Source: Bacteriovorax sp. PP10
GTDB taxonomy: Bacteria > Bdellovibrionota > Bacteriovoracia > Bacteriovoracales > Bacteriovoracaceae
DNA length: 64,000 nt
NCBI RefSeq assembly: GCF_035013165.1
Contig: NZ_JAYGJQ010000002.1
Location: forward strand, 868,001-932,000
Direction: 5' to 3'
Of this stretch, positions 41,901 through 49,255 are shown one piece after another. The number at the start of each line of letters is the position of its first letter. The first letter of the stretch is position 1. The position numbers and the translations under genes were made by a program. The notes beneath the pieces were generated by a model. The model worked only from the letters and a program-made list of their open reading frames with translations, ran no database searches and had not been told where the DNA came from.

Positions 41901-41916
41901 TGGTACATGCCTTGCA
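41901..41916 (+). promoter_or_regulatory. Sigma-54-type promoter for the 42-kb outer-membrane protein gene
   Basis: TGGTACATGCCTTGCA; one mismatch. Divergent from the promoter at 41781. A GCCTCA half-site lies 28 bp upstream. Confidence 0.8.
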
Positions 41917-41981
41917 ACTTCATCCACATAAATTCCGATTTGCTTGAAGCGAGTCGGATGAACCAACACACGGAGAGATAT

Positions 41982-42548
41982 ATGTTTAAAACAGTACTTA
42001 CAATTGCAGTCATGACGACGTCACTAAGCGCATTTGCGCAAATGTCGAAAGAAGAAAAAAGTAGCGCTCGAAGCAGACTTGAAGGATCACTTCCAGAGCC
42101 ACAGGCAGTTGAGAGTAAAGATCAATACAGACTTCATATGGGTCTAACTGCTGGTGTAAGTTCACCACGCGGAGACGCTGATTCTTCTCCAGAGTTTGGT
42201 ATCAACGTTGGTTTCCAACCATACGTACCATTTGGATTAGGAGCTGAAGTTATTACAGCTGAATTAGCTGATACTAATATTCAAAGAACATCAATTCTAG
42301 CTCGCGGGACATATAACTTTGGTGGAGACATTCCGGTTTTAAAAAGTAGTTACCTTGGAGTAACAGCGGGGCCAATGTTTGTTGATGGAAAGACTGAATT
42401 CGCAACAGGTCCACTTGCCGGATTCGATATTCCATTGCAAAATCAAACGAGTAACTTCTTATCGTTAGGGTTGCAGGCGAAGTACCTTTGGACGACGAAT
42501 ACACAAGATGCGTTGTCGGCTGGTGTCGCTCTTAAGTATTGGTATTAA
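41982..42548 (+). CDS. Small outer-membrane beta-barrel-type protein
   Basis: 188 residues from the ATG at 41982 (CGGAGAG upstream); the longer frame overlaps the sigma-54 promoter. Signal peptide MFKTVLTIAVMTTSLSAFAQ, then alternating strands ending ALSAGVALKYWY with a C-terminal aromatic residue, as in outer-membrane barrels. A sigma-54-type promoter with TGGTAC/TTGCA lies 65 bp upstream. No family recognised; resembles small 8-strand porin-like proteins. Confidence 0.72.
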   Translation: MFKTVLTIAVMTTSLSAFAQMSKEEKSSARSRLEGSLPEPQAVESKDQYRLHMGLTAGVSSPRGDADSSPEFGINVGFQPYVPFGLGAEVITAELADTNIQRTSILARGTYNFGGDIPVLKSSYLGVTAGPMFVDGKTEFATGPLAGFDIPLQNQTSNFLSLGLQAKYLWTTNTQDALSAGVALKYWY

Positions 42549-42573
42549 TACCTAAAATTTTTATAAATAAATA

Positions 42574-42616
42574 GTGCGCCGTCATGGGTCAATCCTTGAC
42601 GGCGCACCTTGTTTTC
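42574..42616 (+). terminator. Strong terminator
   Basis: GTGCGCCGTCA (42574-42584) and TGACGGCGCAC (42597-42607), perfect 11-bp arms, then CTTGTTTT. Confidence 0.8.
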
Positions 42617-42631
42617 GGATACTCCATTCAA

Positions 42632-44185
42632 ATGAAAATGCCATCTTTAATCACTACAATCCTTTTTTCAATTTCTCTATTTGCGACTCCTGCTTATGCT
42701 GTTCGTCTGCAGATTCTTCATACGAATGACACTCATTCTTATTTAGACAGCAGTACTCATAATAAAAATGTTGGTGGGGCCGCTAGACTAAAAACTCTTA
42801 TTGATTTTTATAAAAAGCAAGCGACAGATATCGGACTGAAAACCATAGTTGTTGATTCAGGTGACTTCCTGGAAGGTAATATTTATTACATGGCCGGTGA
42901 TGGTAAGAGATCTTTCGATGTTCATAATGAAATGGGTTACGACATGGGGACTCTTGGAAACCATGACTACCAAATGGGTTCAGAAGAGTTGAATAAAATT
43001 CTTGGAGACATGGATTTAAAATTCGACCTTCTAGTGGCCAACCTTAAAGCAGAAAAACAATACGACAACATCAGAAATAAAGTCAGGCCTTATAAAGAAA
43101 TTGAATTAGAAGGTTTGAAGATCGCTTTCTTAGGTTTAACAACTGATGAAATTTTATATAAGTGGCGCTTAACGACTGGAGCGATTTCAAATCCAATCGA
43201 TGCTGCTCAGGAATATGAAAAGAAATTAAAAAATAGAGGAAACGATTTTATTATCGCTCTTACTCACATCGGAGTCCTTCATGATGTGAAGCTTGCAGAA
43301 AAAACCAGATATATTGACTTAATCGTTGGTGGTCACTCACACACATCACTTTTTCAACCAGTCTACGGAATCAATAAAGATAAAGGTCGTGTACCTATCG
43401 TTCAGGCCGGAATGCACACTGAGTTCTTAGGTAAGCTTGTCGTTGACATGCAAAAAGGTAAAGAGCTTAGAGTTGTGAGCTATGAACTTGTTCCCGTTAA
43501 TGTCGAATCCTTACATGCAGACCCGGTTATTTCTGAAATGGTAAAACAAGCGGACACTGAACTGGATGTGAGTTATGGAAAAGAGTGGTTGGAAGAAAAA
43601 ATCGCTTACTCTGATCTAAAACCAAAAGATGAGCAGGGAGCACGTAAGTGGGCCTACTTCATTACAGATGCACTAAGAGAAAAAACCGGAGCAGATATCG
43701 CGATTCACGCACCAGAGATGAATGGATCAAACTATCCGGTAGGTGATGTGACAAGACGTTCGATCGTAAACTCAATTCCAAGAGTTTTCGAAATGACTCA
43801 GAAATATGGTTGGGATATTTACACGACAAGAATTAAGGGAGCATGGCTTAGATTAACAATCGATGCTCTATCATACGTAGGACAACCTTTAACTTTTTCA
43901 GGTTTAAAGATGGAGTACGAACGAGGCCCTCTTGGTTTTAAAGTCAGACATGTGACAATCAACGGACAAAAAATAAATCCATTCAAAACATACACAGTCG
44001 CTTTCACAGAAGGAATTATTAGAGGGGCAGCGGGGATTGATCCACGTACAATTGCAATTCTTAGAAATCCAAAAAATACTGGTTTTAAAATTTGGGCAAC
44101 TCTTGAAGAAAAACTCAAGAATCTAAAAGAGCCAATCAGTGCTATTTGTGAAGAAGGCCACACGACTATGTGGCCTGATAGATAA
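42632..44185 (+). CDS. Secreted 5'-nucleotidase/metallophosphatase (UshA-like)
   Basis: 517 residues. The start is placed at the ATG at 42632, since the earlier ATG lies inside the terminator hairpin; signal peptide ends ATPAYA-VR. The two-metal core is intact: LQILHTNDTHSYLDS, VVDSGDFLEG, TLGNHDYQMG, ALTHIGV and VGGHSHTSLF. The C-terminal 5'-nucleotidase domain contains GADIAIHAPEMNGSNYPVGD and FTEGIIRGAAGIDP. Periplasmic hydrolysis of nucleotides or UDP-sugars. Own transcript after the terminator. Confidence 0.88.
   Translation: MKMPSLITTILFSISLFATPAYAVRLQILHTNDTHSYLDSSTHNKNVGGAARLKTLIDFYKKQATDIGLKTIVVDSGDFLEGNIYYMAGDGKRSFDVHNEMGYDMGTLGNHDYQMGSEELNKILGDMDLKFDLLVANLKAEKQYDNIRNKVRPYKEIELEGLKIAFLGLTTDEILYKWRLTTGAISNPIDAAQEYEKKLKNRGNDFIIALTHIGVLHDVKLAEKTRYIDLIVGGHSHTSLFQPVYGINKDKGRVPIVQAGMHTEFLGKLVVDMQKGKELRVVSYELVPVNVESLHADPVISEMVKQADTELDVSYGKEWLEEKIAYSDLKPKDEQGARKWAYFITDALREKTGADIAIHAPEMNGSNYPVGDVTRRSIVNSIPRVFEMTQKYGWDIYTTRIKGAWLRLTIDALSYVGQPLTFSGLKMEYERGPLGFKVRHVTINGQKINPFKTYTVAFTEGIIRGAAGIDPRTIAILRNPKNTGFKIWATLEEKLKNLKEPISAICEEGHTTMWPDR
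44156..44175. terminator. Hairpin overlapping the nucleotidase stop
   Basis: GGCCACACGACTATGTGGCC: 7-bp arms with a 6-base loop, between convergent genes; short T-tract. Confidence 0.45.
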
Positions 44186-44190
44186 ATTTA

Positions 44191-44739
44191 TTAGTGCAGT
44201 AAATTTGGCTCTTCATATCCTTTTTTCAGAAAATAAATTTCAGAATTACCAGAGCGAAGTGCAGTTACAGTGACTCCAGTTCCTTGTGCTTCTTCTTGTA
44301 AAGCTTCACAAGCAGGACGAGCGTCTTCGTCTTTGTGAGACCCGGCAAATAAAATGCGGCCACGACCTCTGTCGGCCATATCCTTTAAAACTTTTTTTGC
44401 CAGTTCTGTTTCATTTGTTAAGTCTTTACTAATACCGGTGTTGATCACCATGGCCTCTACAGGGCGTCCTGTGGCGATGATTCTTCTGTAGAGTTGCTCT
44501 ACACCTTCTGTTGTCGACAAGTCTAACTGGAAGCTTACGGCATCAACCCCATACTCTTTAAAGTCAAAAGCTTCTTCAACAATCGATGGATTCCCAGCTG
44601 CGACGATAAGGTCGTATCCGTTTTCAGCAAATTGCTTAGCTAGTTTATAGCCATCTGCATTCGTGTTACTAGCAACAACTGCTAGTGGTTTTTCTGAAGA
44701 CAGCGTGTAAGGCTGTTGTTGTTGTGCTTGACTCATCAT
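44191..44739 (-). CDS. Degenerate SDR-like Rossmann protein
   Basis: 182 residues from the ATG at 44739, because GGAGG lies 8 bp upstream within an earlier ATGGAGG. The Rossmann start is recognisable but altered: AVVASNTNADGYKLAKQFAE instead of the Gly-rich TGxxxGxG. VEAMVINTGISKDLTN stands for the NNAG motif, with GRGRILFAGSHKDEDARPAC later; no catalytic YxxxK is visible. It may bind nucleotides but is unlikely to be an active dehydrogenase. Preceded by a 60-aa gene on the same strand. Confidence 0.7.
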   Translation of the reverse strand: MMSQAQQQQPYTLSSEKPLAVVASNTNADGYKLAKQFAENGYDLIVAAGNPSIVEEAFDFKEYGVDAVSFQLDLSTTEGVEQLYRRIIATGRPVEAMVINTGISKDLTNETELAKKVLKDMADRGRGRILFAGSHKDEDARPACEALQEEAQGTGVTVTALRSGNSEIYFLKKGYEEPNLLH

Positions 44740-44753
44740 TGAAATATCCTCCA

Positions 44754-44936
44754 TTAGGGCAATCGTGCAGTTTCCGTTCTTTTGATTTTTCTCTTCTTGG
44801 CGGGAACCGCTTCTTTTGTTGGCCAGTCGGTTTCGACGATATGTTTTGTACGACCCTTTGGTGACAAATCATCGTCTTTAAATTCAGCGATGCTTTTTAT
44901 TTTTGGTTCTTGAGGTTTTTTAGTATTTTGAATCAT
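44754..44936 (-). CDS. 60-residue basic protein
   Basis: 60 residues with GGAGG 5 bp before the ATG. Lys/Arg/Pro-rich (EPKIKSIAEFKDDDLSPKGR, AKKRKIKRTETARLP), hydrophilic, with no domain. Fourteen bases precede the SDR-like start, so the two are co-transcribed. I see no sigma-54 site before it; transcription may come through the terminator at 44995 or from an unseen promoter. Confidence 0.6.
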   Translation of the reverse strand: MIQNTKKPQEPKIKSIAEFKDDDLSPKGRTKHIVETDWPTKEAVPAKKRKIKRTETARLP

Positions 44937-44994
44937 AAACTCCTCCGTGATTTATTTAAAAATGAATGTAGTGGGTGATACGAAAATTAAAAAA

Positions 44995-45014
44995 AAGCCA
45001 CCCGGAGGTGGCTT
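44995..45014 (-). terminator. Terminator A of the short-transcript array
   Basis: AAGCCACC-CGGA-GGTGGCTT, then a T-run on the minus strand. Preceded by TTTGATCCCCACCTATT (the shared 3' element). Confidence 0.75.
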
Positions 45015-45100
45015 CTATATCAATAGGTGGGGATCAAACGTTAGTCAGCACAAATGGTGTATTGATATGTTTCTCCAAGTCTTTCGTCCCCTAGACTGTT

Positions 45101-45229
45101 TTATTCTTTTAGTTCTTGTACGATAGTGATGCCACCATCATTCGTTATGTATCCTTTAGCAAAAGCAGACGAAATAGTTACAGCCGTTATCAGTGCAATA
45201 AATGCGCATAATAAGTTAGACTTTAACAT
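45101..45229 (-). CDS. 42-residue secreted peptide
   Basis: A 42-codon ORF (MLKSNLLCAFIALITAVTIS-SAFA) encodes a full signal peptide and a mature peptide of about 18 residues (KGYITNDGGITIVQELKE). GAGG lies about 10 bp before the ATG. It sits between terminators A and B of the array. Exported to the periplasm or medium; possible signalling or inhibitor peptide, but nothing shows this. Confidence 0.55.
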   Translation of the reverse strand: MLKSNLLCAFIALITAVTISSAFAKGYITNDGGITIVQELKE

Positions 45230-45271
45230 TTAATTTTTTCCTCTACTTTAGCTAAACAATCCAAAAAGTTT

Positions 45272-45526
45272 TTATAAAAAGCCACTCTTGCGAGTGGCTT
45301 CTAACTGAAATTTTGGAACCAGACTAAGTTTCAAGTTTAAGAGCGGACGAAAGTTTTACCTTTCCCGTTTTTCACCTACCATTGAATCGAACTTTCGTTC
45401 TCTCTTCGAGTGGGCAATTCTTATTCTGTCATCAGGTCTGTGCAGGAGTTATTACAATTACTTTTTCACTTCTGCCTTGCGATCCGTCCACTTTGGTTTG
45501 TCTTGCGACTTACCTCGGCTTCTTAC
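45272..45526 (-). ncRNA. Putative sigma-54-dependent small RNA (about 255 nt)
   Basis: From the sigma-54-type promoter at 45537-45552 to terminator B. No ORF longer than 20 codons with a ribosome site. Contains a GAAC-GAAA-GTTC hairpin with a GNRA loop and a 3' segment TCTGGTTCCAAAATTTCA related to the element of the other short transcripts. Ends are inferred. Confidence 0.6.
45279..45300 (-). terminator. Terminator B of the short-transcript array
   Basis: AAGCCACTC-GCAA-GAGTGGCTT on the minus strand followed by TTTTTATAAA. Confidence 0.75.
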
Positions 45527-45536
45527 TAATACAATA

Positions 45537-45552
45537 TGCAGAAGAGGTGCCA
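45537..45552 (-). promoter_or_regulatory. Sigma-54-type promoter of the 45.4-kb small RNA
   Basis: Minus-strand TGGCACCTCTTCTGCA; one mismatch. A TGTGGCA-ATT-TCAA-like site lies 50 bp upstream (45602). Confidence 0.8.
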
Positions 45553-45664
45553 ATTTTTGGCATTTGGAAATATTTGAAAATACGTTTGTGAGATCTGCGT
45601 CTGTGGCATGATTCCTCAAAAAAATGCCCCGTAATCCCGATTTATTTAGTCTGAATACGAACAA

Positions 45665-45690
45665 AAAAACCATTCTGATGAATGGTTTTT
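45665..45690 (-). terminator. Terminator C of the short-transcript array
   Basis: AAAAACCATTC-ATCA-GAATGGTTTTT, then T on the minus strand. Preceded by CCATCCACGAA, identical to the sequence before terminator D. Confidence 0.8.
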
Positions 45691-45721
45691 TCGTGGATGG
45701 TGAGTTGGTCATAGAAAAATA

Positions 45722-45901
45722 TTAAGGAAAGAAGTGATCTAAAAACATGTCTTGAACCAGGAATTCTAACTTGTGCTCTTCATCATTATTGCTGGAAAAG
45801 CTTTCATGATTTTTAGAAGAGTTGCCCTGGTATTCATAAGCAGGAAGAGTTTCTTCGAGCATTTCGAATAATCCATTTTCTCCTTGGTTGTTCTCGCTCA
45901 T
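45722..45901 (-). CDS. 59-residue acidic protein
   Basis: A 59-codon ORF (MSENNQGENGLFEMLEETLP...LDHFFP) with AGGAG 7 bp before the ATG and a near-perfect sigma-54-type promoter about 65 bp upstream. Acidic and Asn/Ser-rich, with a hydrophobic C-terminal FLVQDMFLDHFFP. Short enough to be skipped by automated calling. It ends 32 bp before terminator C. Function unknown; part of the short-transcript array. Confidence 0.65.
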   Translation of the reverse strand: MSENNQGENGLFEMLEETLPAYEYQGNSSKNHESFSSNNDEEHKLEFLVQDMFLDHFFP

Positions 45902-45965
45902 ATAAGTTCTCCTGATTAAGTTCTTTTTTTAGGGCCACAAGTTCTTCGTGGTTACTAATAAATAG

Positions 45966-45981
45966 AGCAAGCTCAGGGCCA
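45966..45981 (-). promoter_or_regulatory. Sigma-54-type promoter for the 59-aa gene
   Basis: Minus-strand TGGCCCTGAGCTTGCT; one mismatch; 65 bp before the ATG at 45901. Confidence 0.8.
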
Positions 45982-46031
45982 AATGTAAGAAAGACCAAAA
46001 ACAATGTCAGAGTAGACTTCTTTCCTCCCCA

Positions 46032-46153
46032 GAAAAGGTCACCACTTAGTGACCTATTCGTGGATGGGATCAAATAACTAGGATGGTAGTTAGCTATCTG
46101 ATGAGAAGTTCATATGGAAAATAGAAGGAGTCGCGGCCTTGTATTTCCTTATA
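46032..46153 (-). ncRNA. Putative sigma-54-dependent small RNA (about 122 nt)
   Basis: From the promoter at 46164-46179 to terminator D, with no ORF. Contains ATTTGATCCCATCCACGAA directly before the terminator hairpin, the clearest copy of the shared 3' element. Ends inferred. Confidence 0.55.
46037..46054 (-). terminator. Terminator D of the short-transcript array
   Basis: GGTCAC-TAAGTG-GTGACC, then TTTTC on the minus strand. Confidence 0.65.
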
Positions 46154-46163
46154 TTTTATAAAT

Positions 46164-46179
46164 GCATTACGTATGCCGA
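46164..46179 (-). promoter_or_regulatory. Sigma-54-type promoter of the 46.1-kb small RNA
   Basis: Minus-strand CGGCATACGTAATGCA; three mismatches, GG-N10-GC. Confidence 0.6.
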
Positions 46180-46263
46180 ATATTCTTGACTGAAACACTT
46201 TGAAAACCCGTTTCCGACATTATTGCTCGGGGCGTAATTCCCAGAATAATGCCACGAGACGTC

Positions 46264-47646
46264 CTAATGGGGGACAGTTAATTTTTTTGGATCGAGCAGG
46301 TCTTTGATTTGATCTTCAGACAGTAGCCCTTGCTCTCTCACAAGCTCAATAACCGTCTTTTTAGTTCTCAGGGATTCTTTGGTTAGCTCTGCTGCTTTTG
46401 CGTATCCAATGACCGGATTCAAGGCCGTGACGATCTGAGATGTCTGAGCAGCATACTTCGCACAGACTTCAACGTTGGCCTCGATGTCATTGATACAAAG
46501 TTCGCGGAGAGTTTTTAATGTATTCGTAAGAATGTGTGTCGACTCCAATGCTAATTGGGCCATCACGGGCATCATGACATTGAGTTCGAGTTGACCCGCT
46601 TGGATTGCATAGGCCATCGCCTGATCATTGCCTAAAACCTTGTAGAAAACCTGATTGGCCATTTCAAGAATAGAGGGATTTACTTTTCCCGGCATAATGC
46701 TTGAGCCTGGTTGTGTAGAAGGAAGATTGATTTCGCCTAAACCATTGGCGGGCCCTGAGCTTAAAAGCCTAAGGTCATTACAGATACGAGTGAGTTCAAG
46801 TGCGATCACTCGAAGTGCATTGGAGAAAACCATCATCGGGAGTTGAGACTGCATAGCTGAGCACATATTTTCTGCCATATGAAGATCTTCATCTTCAAAA
46901 TACTCCTGCAATTCAATTAAAGCGTAATCTCTAAAACCATGAGGAACATTTATACCTGTTCCTACTGCAGAACCTCCGAGACCTAACTCGCGCAGGTAAT
47001 CCTGAGAGTAGATAAGAATCTCGATGAGATGATCTATCGTTGTCTCGTAAGCTCCGAACTCTTGTCCTAGGCGAATCGGCACAGCATCCTGAAGATGTGT
47101 GCGTCCTGATTTAATGACTAAATCGAACTCCTGCGCCTTATCTTTAAAAGCATGAGAGAGTCTTTGAAGTTCAAGAACTAACTGCTTTGATAAGTTGAGA
47201 GTCGCAAGTCTCATTGCTGTTGGATAAGTATCGTTGGTACTTTGTGACATATTCACATGATCGTTTGGGTGAATGTGATCATAAGTCCCAAGGCCTCCCC
47301 CCAGTAAAACATTCGCTTTATTGGCAATCACTTCATTGGCGTTCATATTTTGAGATGTACCAGCACCTGCCTGATAAGCATCGACGATAAAATGTTTTAA
47401 GTAGTCTTCACCTAATAATTTATCAACTGCATCTTGAATCGCAGTTGATTTTTCATTATCAAGTACCTGTGCTTTTTCATTGGCCACAGCACATGCTCTT
47501 TTTAATAAAAGAAATGTTTTTATAAGTTCCGGGTGTACCTGTGTGCCACTGATTGGAAAATTCTTTGAGGCACGAAAAGACTGAATACCATAGTAAACAT
47601 CCTCGGGGATTGATAATTCGCCAAGACCGTCTTTTTCAATACGCAT
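46264..47646 (-). CDS. aspA: Aspartate ammonia-lyase (aspartase)
   Basis: 460 residues of the fumarase/aspartase superfamily. MRIEKDGLGELSIPEDVYYG with IQSFRASKNFPISG, AGAGTSQNMNANEVIANKA, the NMSQSTNDTYPTAMRLATLN block and the signature PGSSIMPGKVNP are all present; SSGPANGLGEINLPSTQPGS fits aspartase better than fumarase C. It interconverts aspartate and fumarate plus ammonia in the cytosol. Single gene; the 350 bp downstream hold the array described above. The final choice between aspartase and fumarase rests on these motifs. Confidence 0.82.
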   Translation of the reverse strand: MRIEKDGLGELSIPEDVYYGIQSFRASKNFPISGTQVHPELIKTFLLLKRACAVANEKAQVLDNEKSTAIQDAVDKLLGEDYLKHFIVDAYQAGAGTSQNMNANEVIANKANVLLGGGLGTYDHIHPNDHVNMSQSTNDTYPTAMRLATLNLSKQLVLELQRLSHAFKDKAQEFDLVIKSGRTHLQDAVPIRLGQEFGAYETTIDHLIEILIYSQDYLRELGLGGSAVGTGINVPHGFRDYALIELQEYFEDEDLHMAENMCSAMQSQLPMMVFSNALRVIALELTRICNDLRLLSSGPANGLGEINLPSTQPGSSIMPGKVNPSILEMANQVFYKVLGNDQAMAYAIQAGQLELNVMMPVMAQLALESTHILTNTLKTLRELCINDIEANVEVCAKYAAQTSQIVTALNPVIGYAKAAELTKESLRTKKTVIELVREQGLLSEDQIKDLLDPKKLTVPH

Positions 47647-47802
47647 AAATAATTTCCTTAGTAGTAGTGGATGTGGTTTTAGATTTGATTAAATTAATAG
47701 GGGATTTTTTTTGGACATAAAAAAAGCGCCAAATACTTTCTAATTTTTTCATAGATGTCTTCAGCGCTTTACAATATAGAATCTAGTAACATGTATTTCA
47801 TC

Positions 47803-48195
47803 TTATAGACCTTTCCTTTTAGTAGTAGTGAAATGTCCAAATTCTGCTTTCGGAATGATAATGTCTGAATTATTTCTCCATTGAGTGGGCAAGCTTGGAC
47901 AATACATTCCATTTCTTTTAGCTATTTTCTTCACAACAGATTCTTTCTCTTTTTTATTATTAGTAATTTTTTCTTTCTTATTCACATCACGGTTAATTCT
48001 AATTCCCGCATGTATTGCCGGCTTTTCTAGCGGAGGTCTTCTCGCTGCATAGAAAGCGGCTTCTAGCTCTTTATCTAACCCAATAATCGCTGCGATTTCT
48101 GGTGGGTTTTCTTCATTGTTGATATCGTTTTCAACAATATAAAATGCCATTCTTCTTTGTTTCGTTGAGTAATAGTTTTTAAGTTCCGGCGACAT
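47803..48195 (-). CDS. Hypothetical protein, basic
   Basis: 130 residues with AAGGAGG 6 bp before the ATG. Starts MSPELKNYYSTKQRRMAFYI and has a helical middle (LDKELEAAFYAARRPPLEKP) and a Lys-rich segment (NKKEKITNNKKEKESVVKKI). No recognised domain, signal or membrane segment. Downstream of a sigma-54-type promoter at 48531 that would give a leader of about 325 nt. Function unknown. Confidence 0.62.
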   Translation of the reverse strand: MSPELKNYYSTKQRRMAFYIVENDINNEENPPEIAAIIGLDKELEAAFYAARRPPLEKPAIHAGIRINRDVNKKEKITNNKKEKESVVKKIAKRNGMYCPSLPTQWRNNSDIIIPKAEFGHFTTTKRKGL

Positions 48196-48287
48196 ATAAT
48201 CCTCCTTAATCTTGTCGTGCTTTGTTTTTTAACAATGAGTAACAATATAATAAATTCAGTCATAAATGTTTGTCGTTTCGAGAAAGA

Positions 48288-48569
48288 TCACAGTGTGTAA
48301 AACGTAAGACTGATAATTGGTTTCTTCACTGAGTTCTTTGTAATTGTCATCCTCTTAAGGTAATCATCTGCCATCTTATACAACGGCTTCGATTCAATAA
48401 GTAGAGATCCAGCTTTACTATCGTGATCACTCACAATACCGAACAACGACCTTGACCTTTTCACTTCATCTATTCTGCTGTTCCAACTTGGTCCGTGTTG
48501 GAATCTTCTAGTTCCGTCATCTAAATATAAAGCATCTTTTATGCCAATCTTTTGGTGTTGAGCACCCAC
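48288..48569 (-). CDS. Doubtful ORF spanning a sigma-54 site
   Basis: A 93-codon frame opening at a GTG without a ribosome site. A good sigma-54-type promoter (48531-48546) lies inside its 5' part, so the full ORF cannot be made from that promoter. A shorter in-frame GTG start (48453) could give 54 codons (VKRSRSLFGIVSDHDSKAGS...). It may be a decayed gene, a real short gene or 5' leader sequence of the 47803 gene. Confidence 0.25.
   Translation of the reverse strand: MGAQHQKIGIKDALYLDDGTRRFQHGPSWNSRIDEVKRSRSLFGIVSDHDSKAGSLLIESKPLYKMADDYLKRMTITKNSVKKPIISLTFYTL
48531..48546 (-). promoter_or_regulatory. Sigma-54-type promoter at 48.5 kb
   Basis: Minus-strand TGGCATAAAAGATGCT; two mismatches. 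A CGAGGCA site lies 84 bp upstream (48630). Reads toward the gene at 48195. Confidence 0.65.
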
Positions 48570-49255
48570 TCAATCTAGTTGAAAAGAGGTGAGTACCATA
48601 GGGTGCTGGGACAAATTTGTGAAGATCTACGAGGCAAAATTGGATTGTGCAACAATGACAAAGGTAAAGGGTATGGAATAAAAATAAACAAGTGCAGCAG
48701 AGAACGTTTCATCAAACTAAAATGATCCATTTAAATCAATAATTATAAACTGCTGCACATAAAGTAGTCATAGTCTTTGCAGATGAATTTAAAAAGAATT
48801 GAGAAGCCCTTTTCACTTGTACCATTTCATAGACCATTCGGCCGATAAAAGGGAGCTGCGATTGAGCAGTATTTAAAGAAAAATTAAAAGTATCAGTCCA
48901 TCCTGGCGTAACACTTATAATTGCATTTTTAAATATTGAGTTCTTTTTTTGGCAATTGCATTGACTAAAAAAGAAGCAGTGACCGCGTGAGCGGCCACTG
49001 TTACGACTTCCATGAAACCAAATCGAAAAGATGGGAGTTTATAATTGGGTTTCACTTTCATCTATATATATTCTCGTTTTATTATTTCTGTGGAGAATGT
49101 AGAGGGAAAGACTCTTGTCAGGCCCTCTACATTAACACCGATACCAATTACGATATCAAATAACGAATGTGTTTTAATTTTTGTATGGTCAATATTCAAT
49201 TTATCTTTTTCGTTAATGGGTGAAGATAACTTCACCCATTAATAATTTTTTTAAA
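48570..49255. other. Gene-poor 0.7-kb interval with several hairpins
   Basis: No credible long gene. It holds a 9-bp inverted repeat GTGCAGCAG...CTGCTGCAC (48692-48759), a CAGTG-A-CCGC/GCGG-C-CACTG hairpin (48978-49001), GTAGAGGG...CCCTCTAC (49099-49130) and the 13-bp terminator at 49213. A 23-codon hydrophobic frame at 49031 is discussed in the findings. Confidence 0.5.
49213..49242. terminator. Strong bidirectional terminator
   Basis: TTAATGGGTGAAG-ATAA-CTTCACCCATTAA, perfect 13-bp arms, followed by a T-rich tract on the plus strand and preceded by A-complementary T's; serves the minus gene at 49256. Confidence 0.8.

Noticed and set aside
45382-45591. 69-codon plus-strand frame
   Set aside because: TTG start without ribosome site, antisense to a promoter-terminator unit and overlapping the sigma-54 site.
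45458-45712. 84-codon minus-strand frame
   Set aside because: Its first codons are terminator C (TTKKPFIRMVF region from the hairpin), so it would start downstream of a transcription stop.
45834-46073. 79-codon minus-strand frame (part looks like a hydrophobic protein)
   Set aside because: Begins in terminator D, spans the sigma-54 promoter at 45966 and overlaps the better 59-aa gene in another frame.
44988-46180. Integron-like cassette array (attC-like hairpins between small genes)
   Set aside because: Hairpins have T-runs on one strand and different arms; no attC core sites (GTTRRRY/RYYYAAC) in the right pairs and no integrase in the window.
49045-49242. 65-codon plus-strand frame
   Set aside because: Contains two hairpins, ends in the strong terminator at 49213-49242 and lacks a ribosome site.
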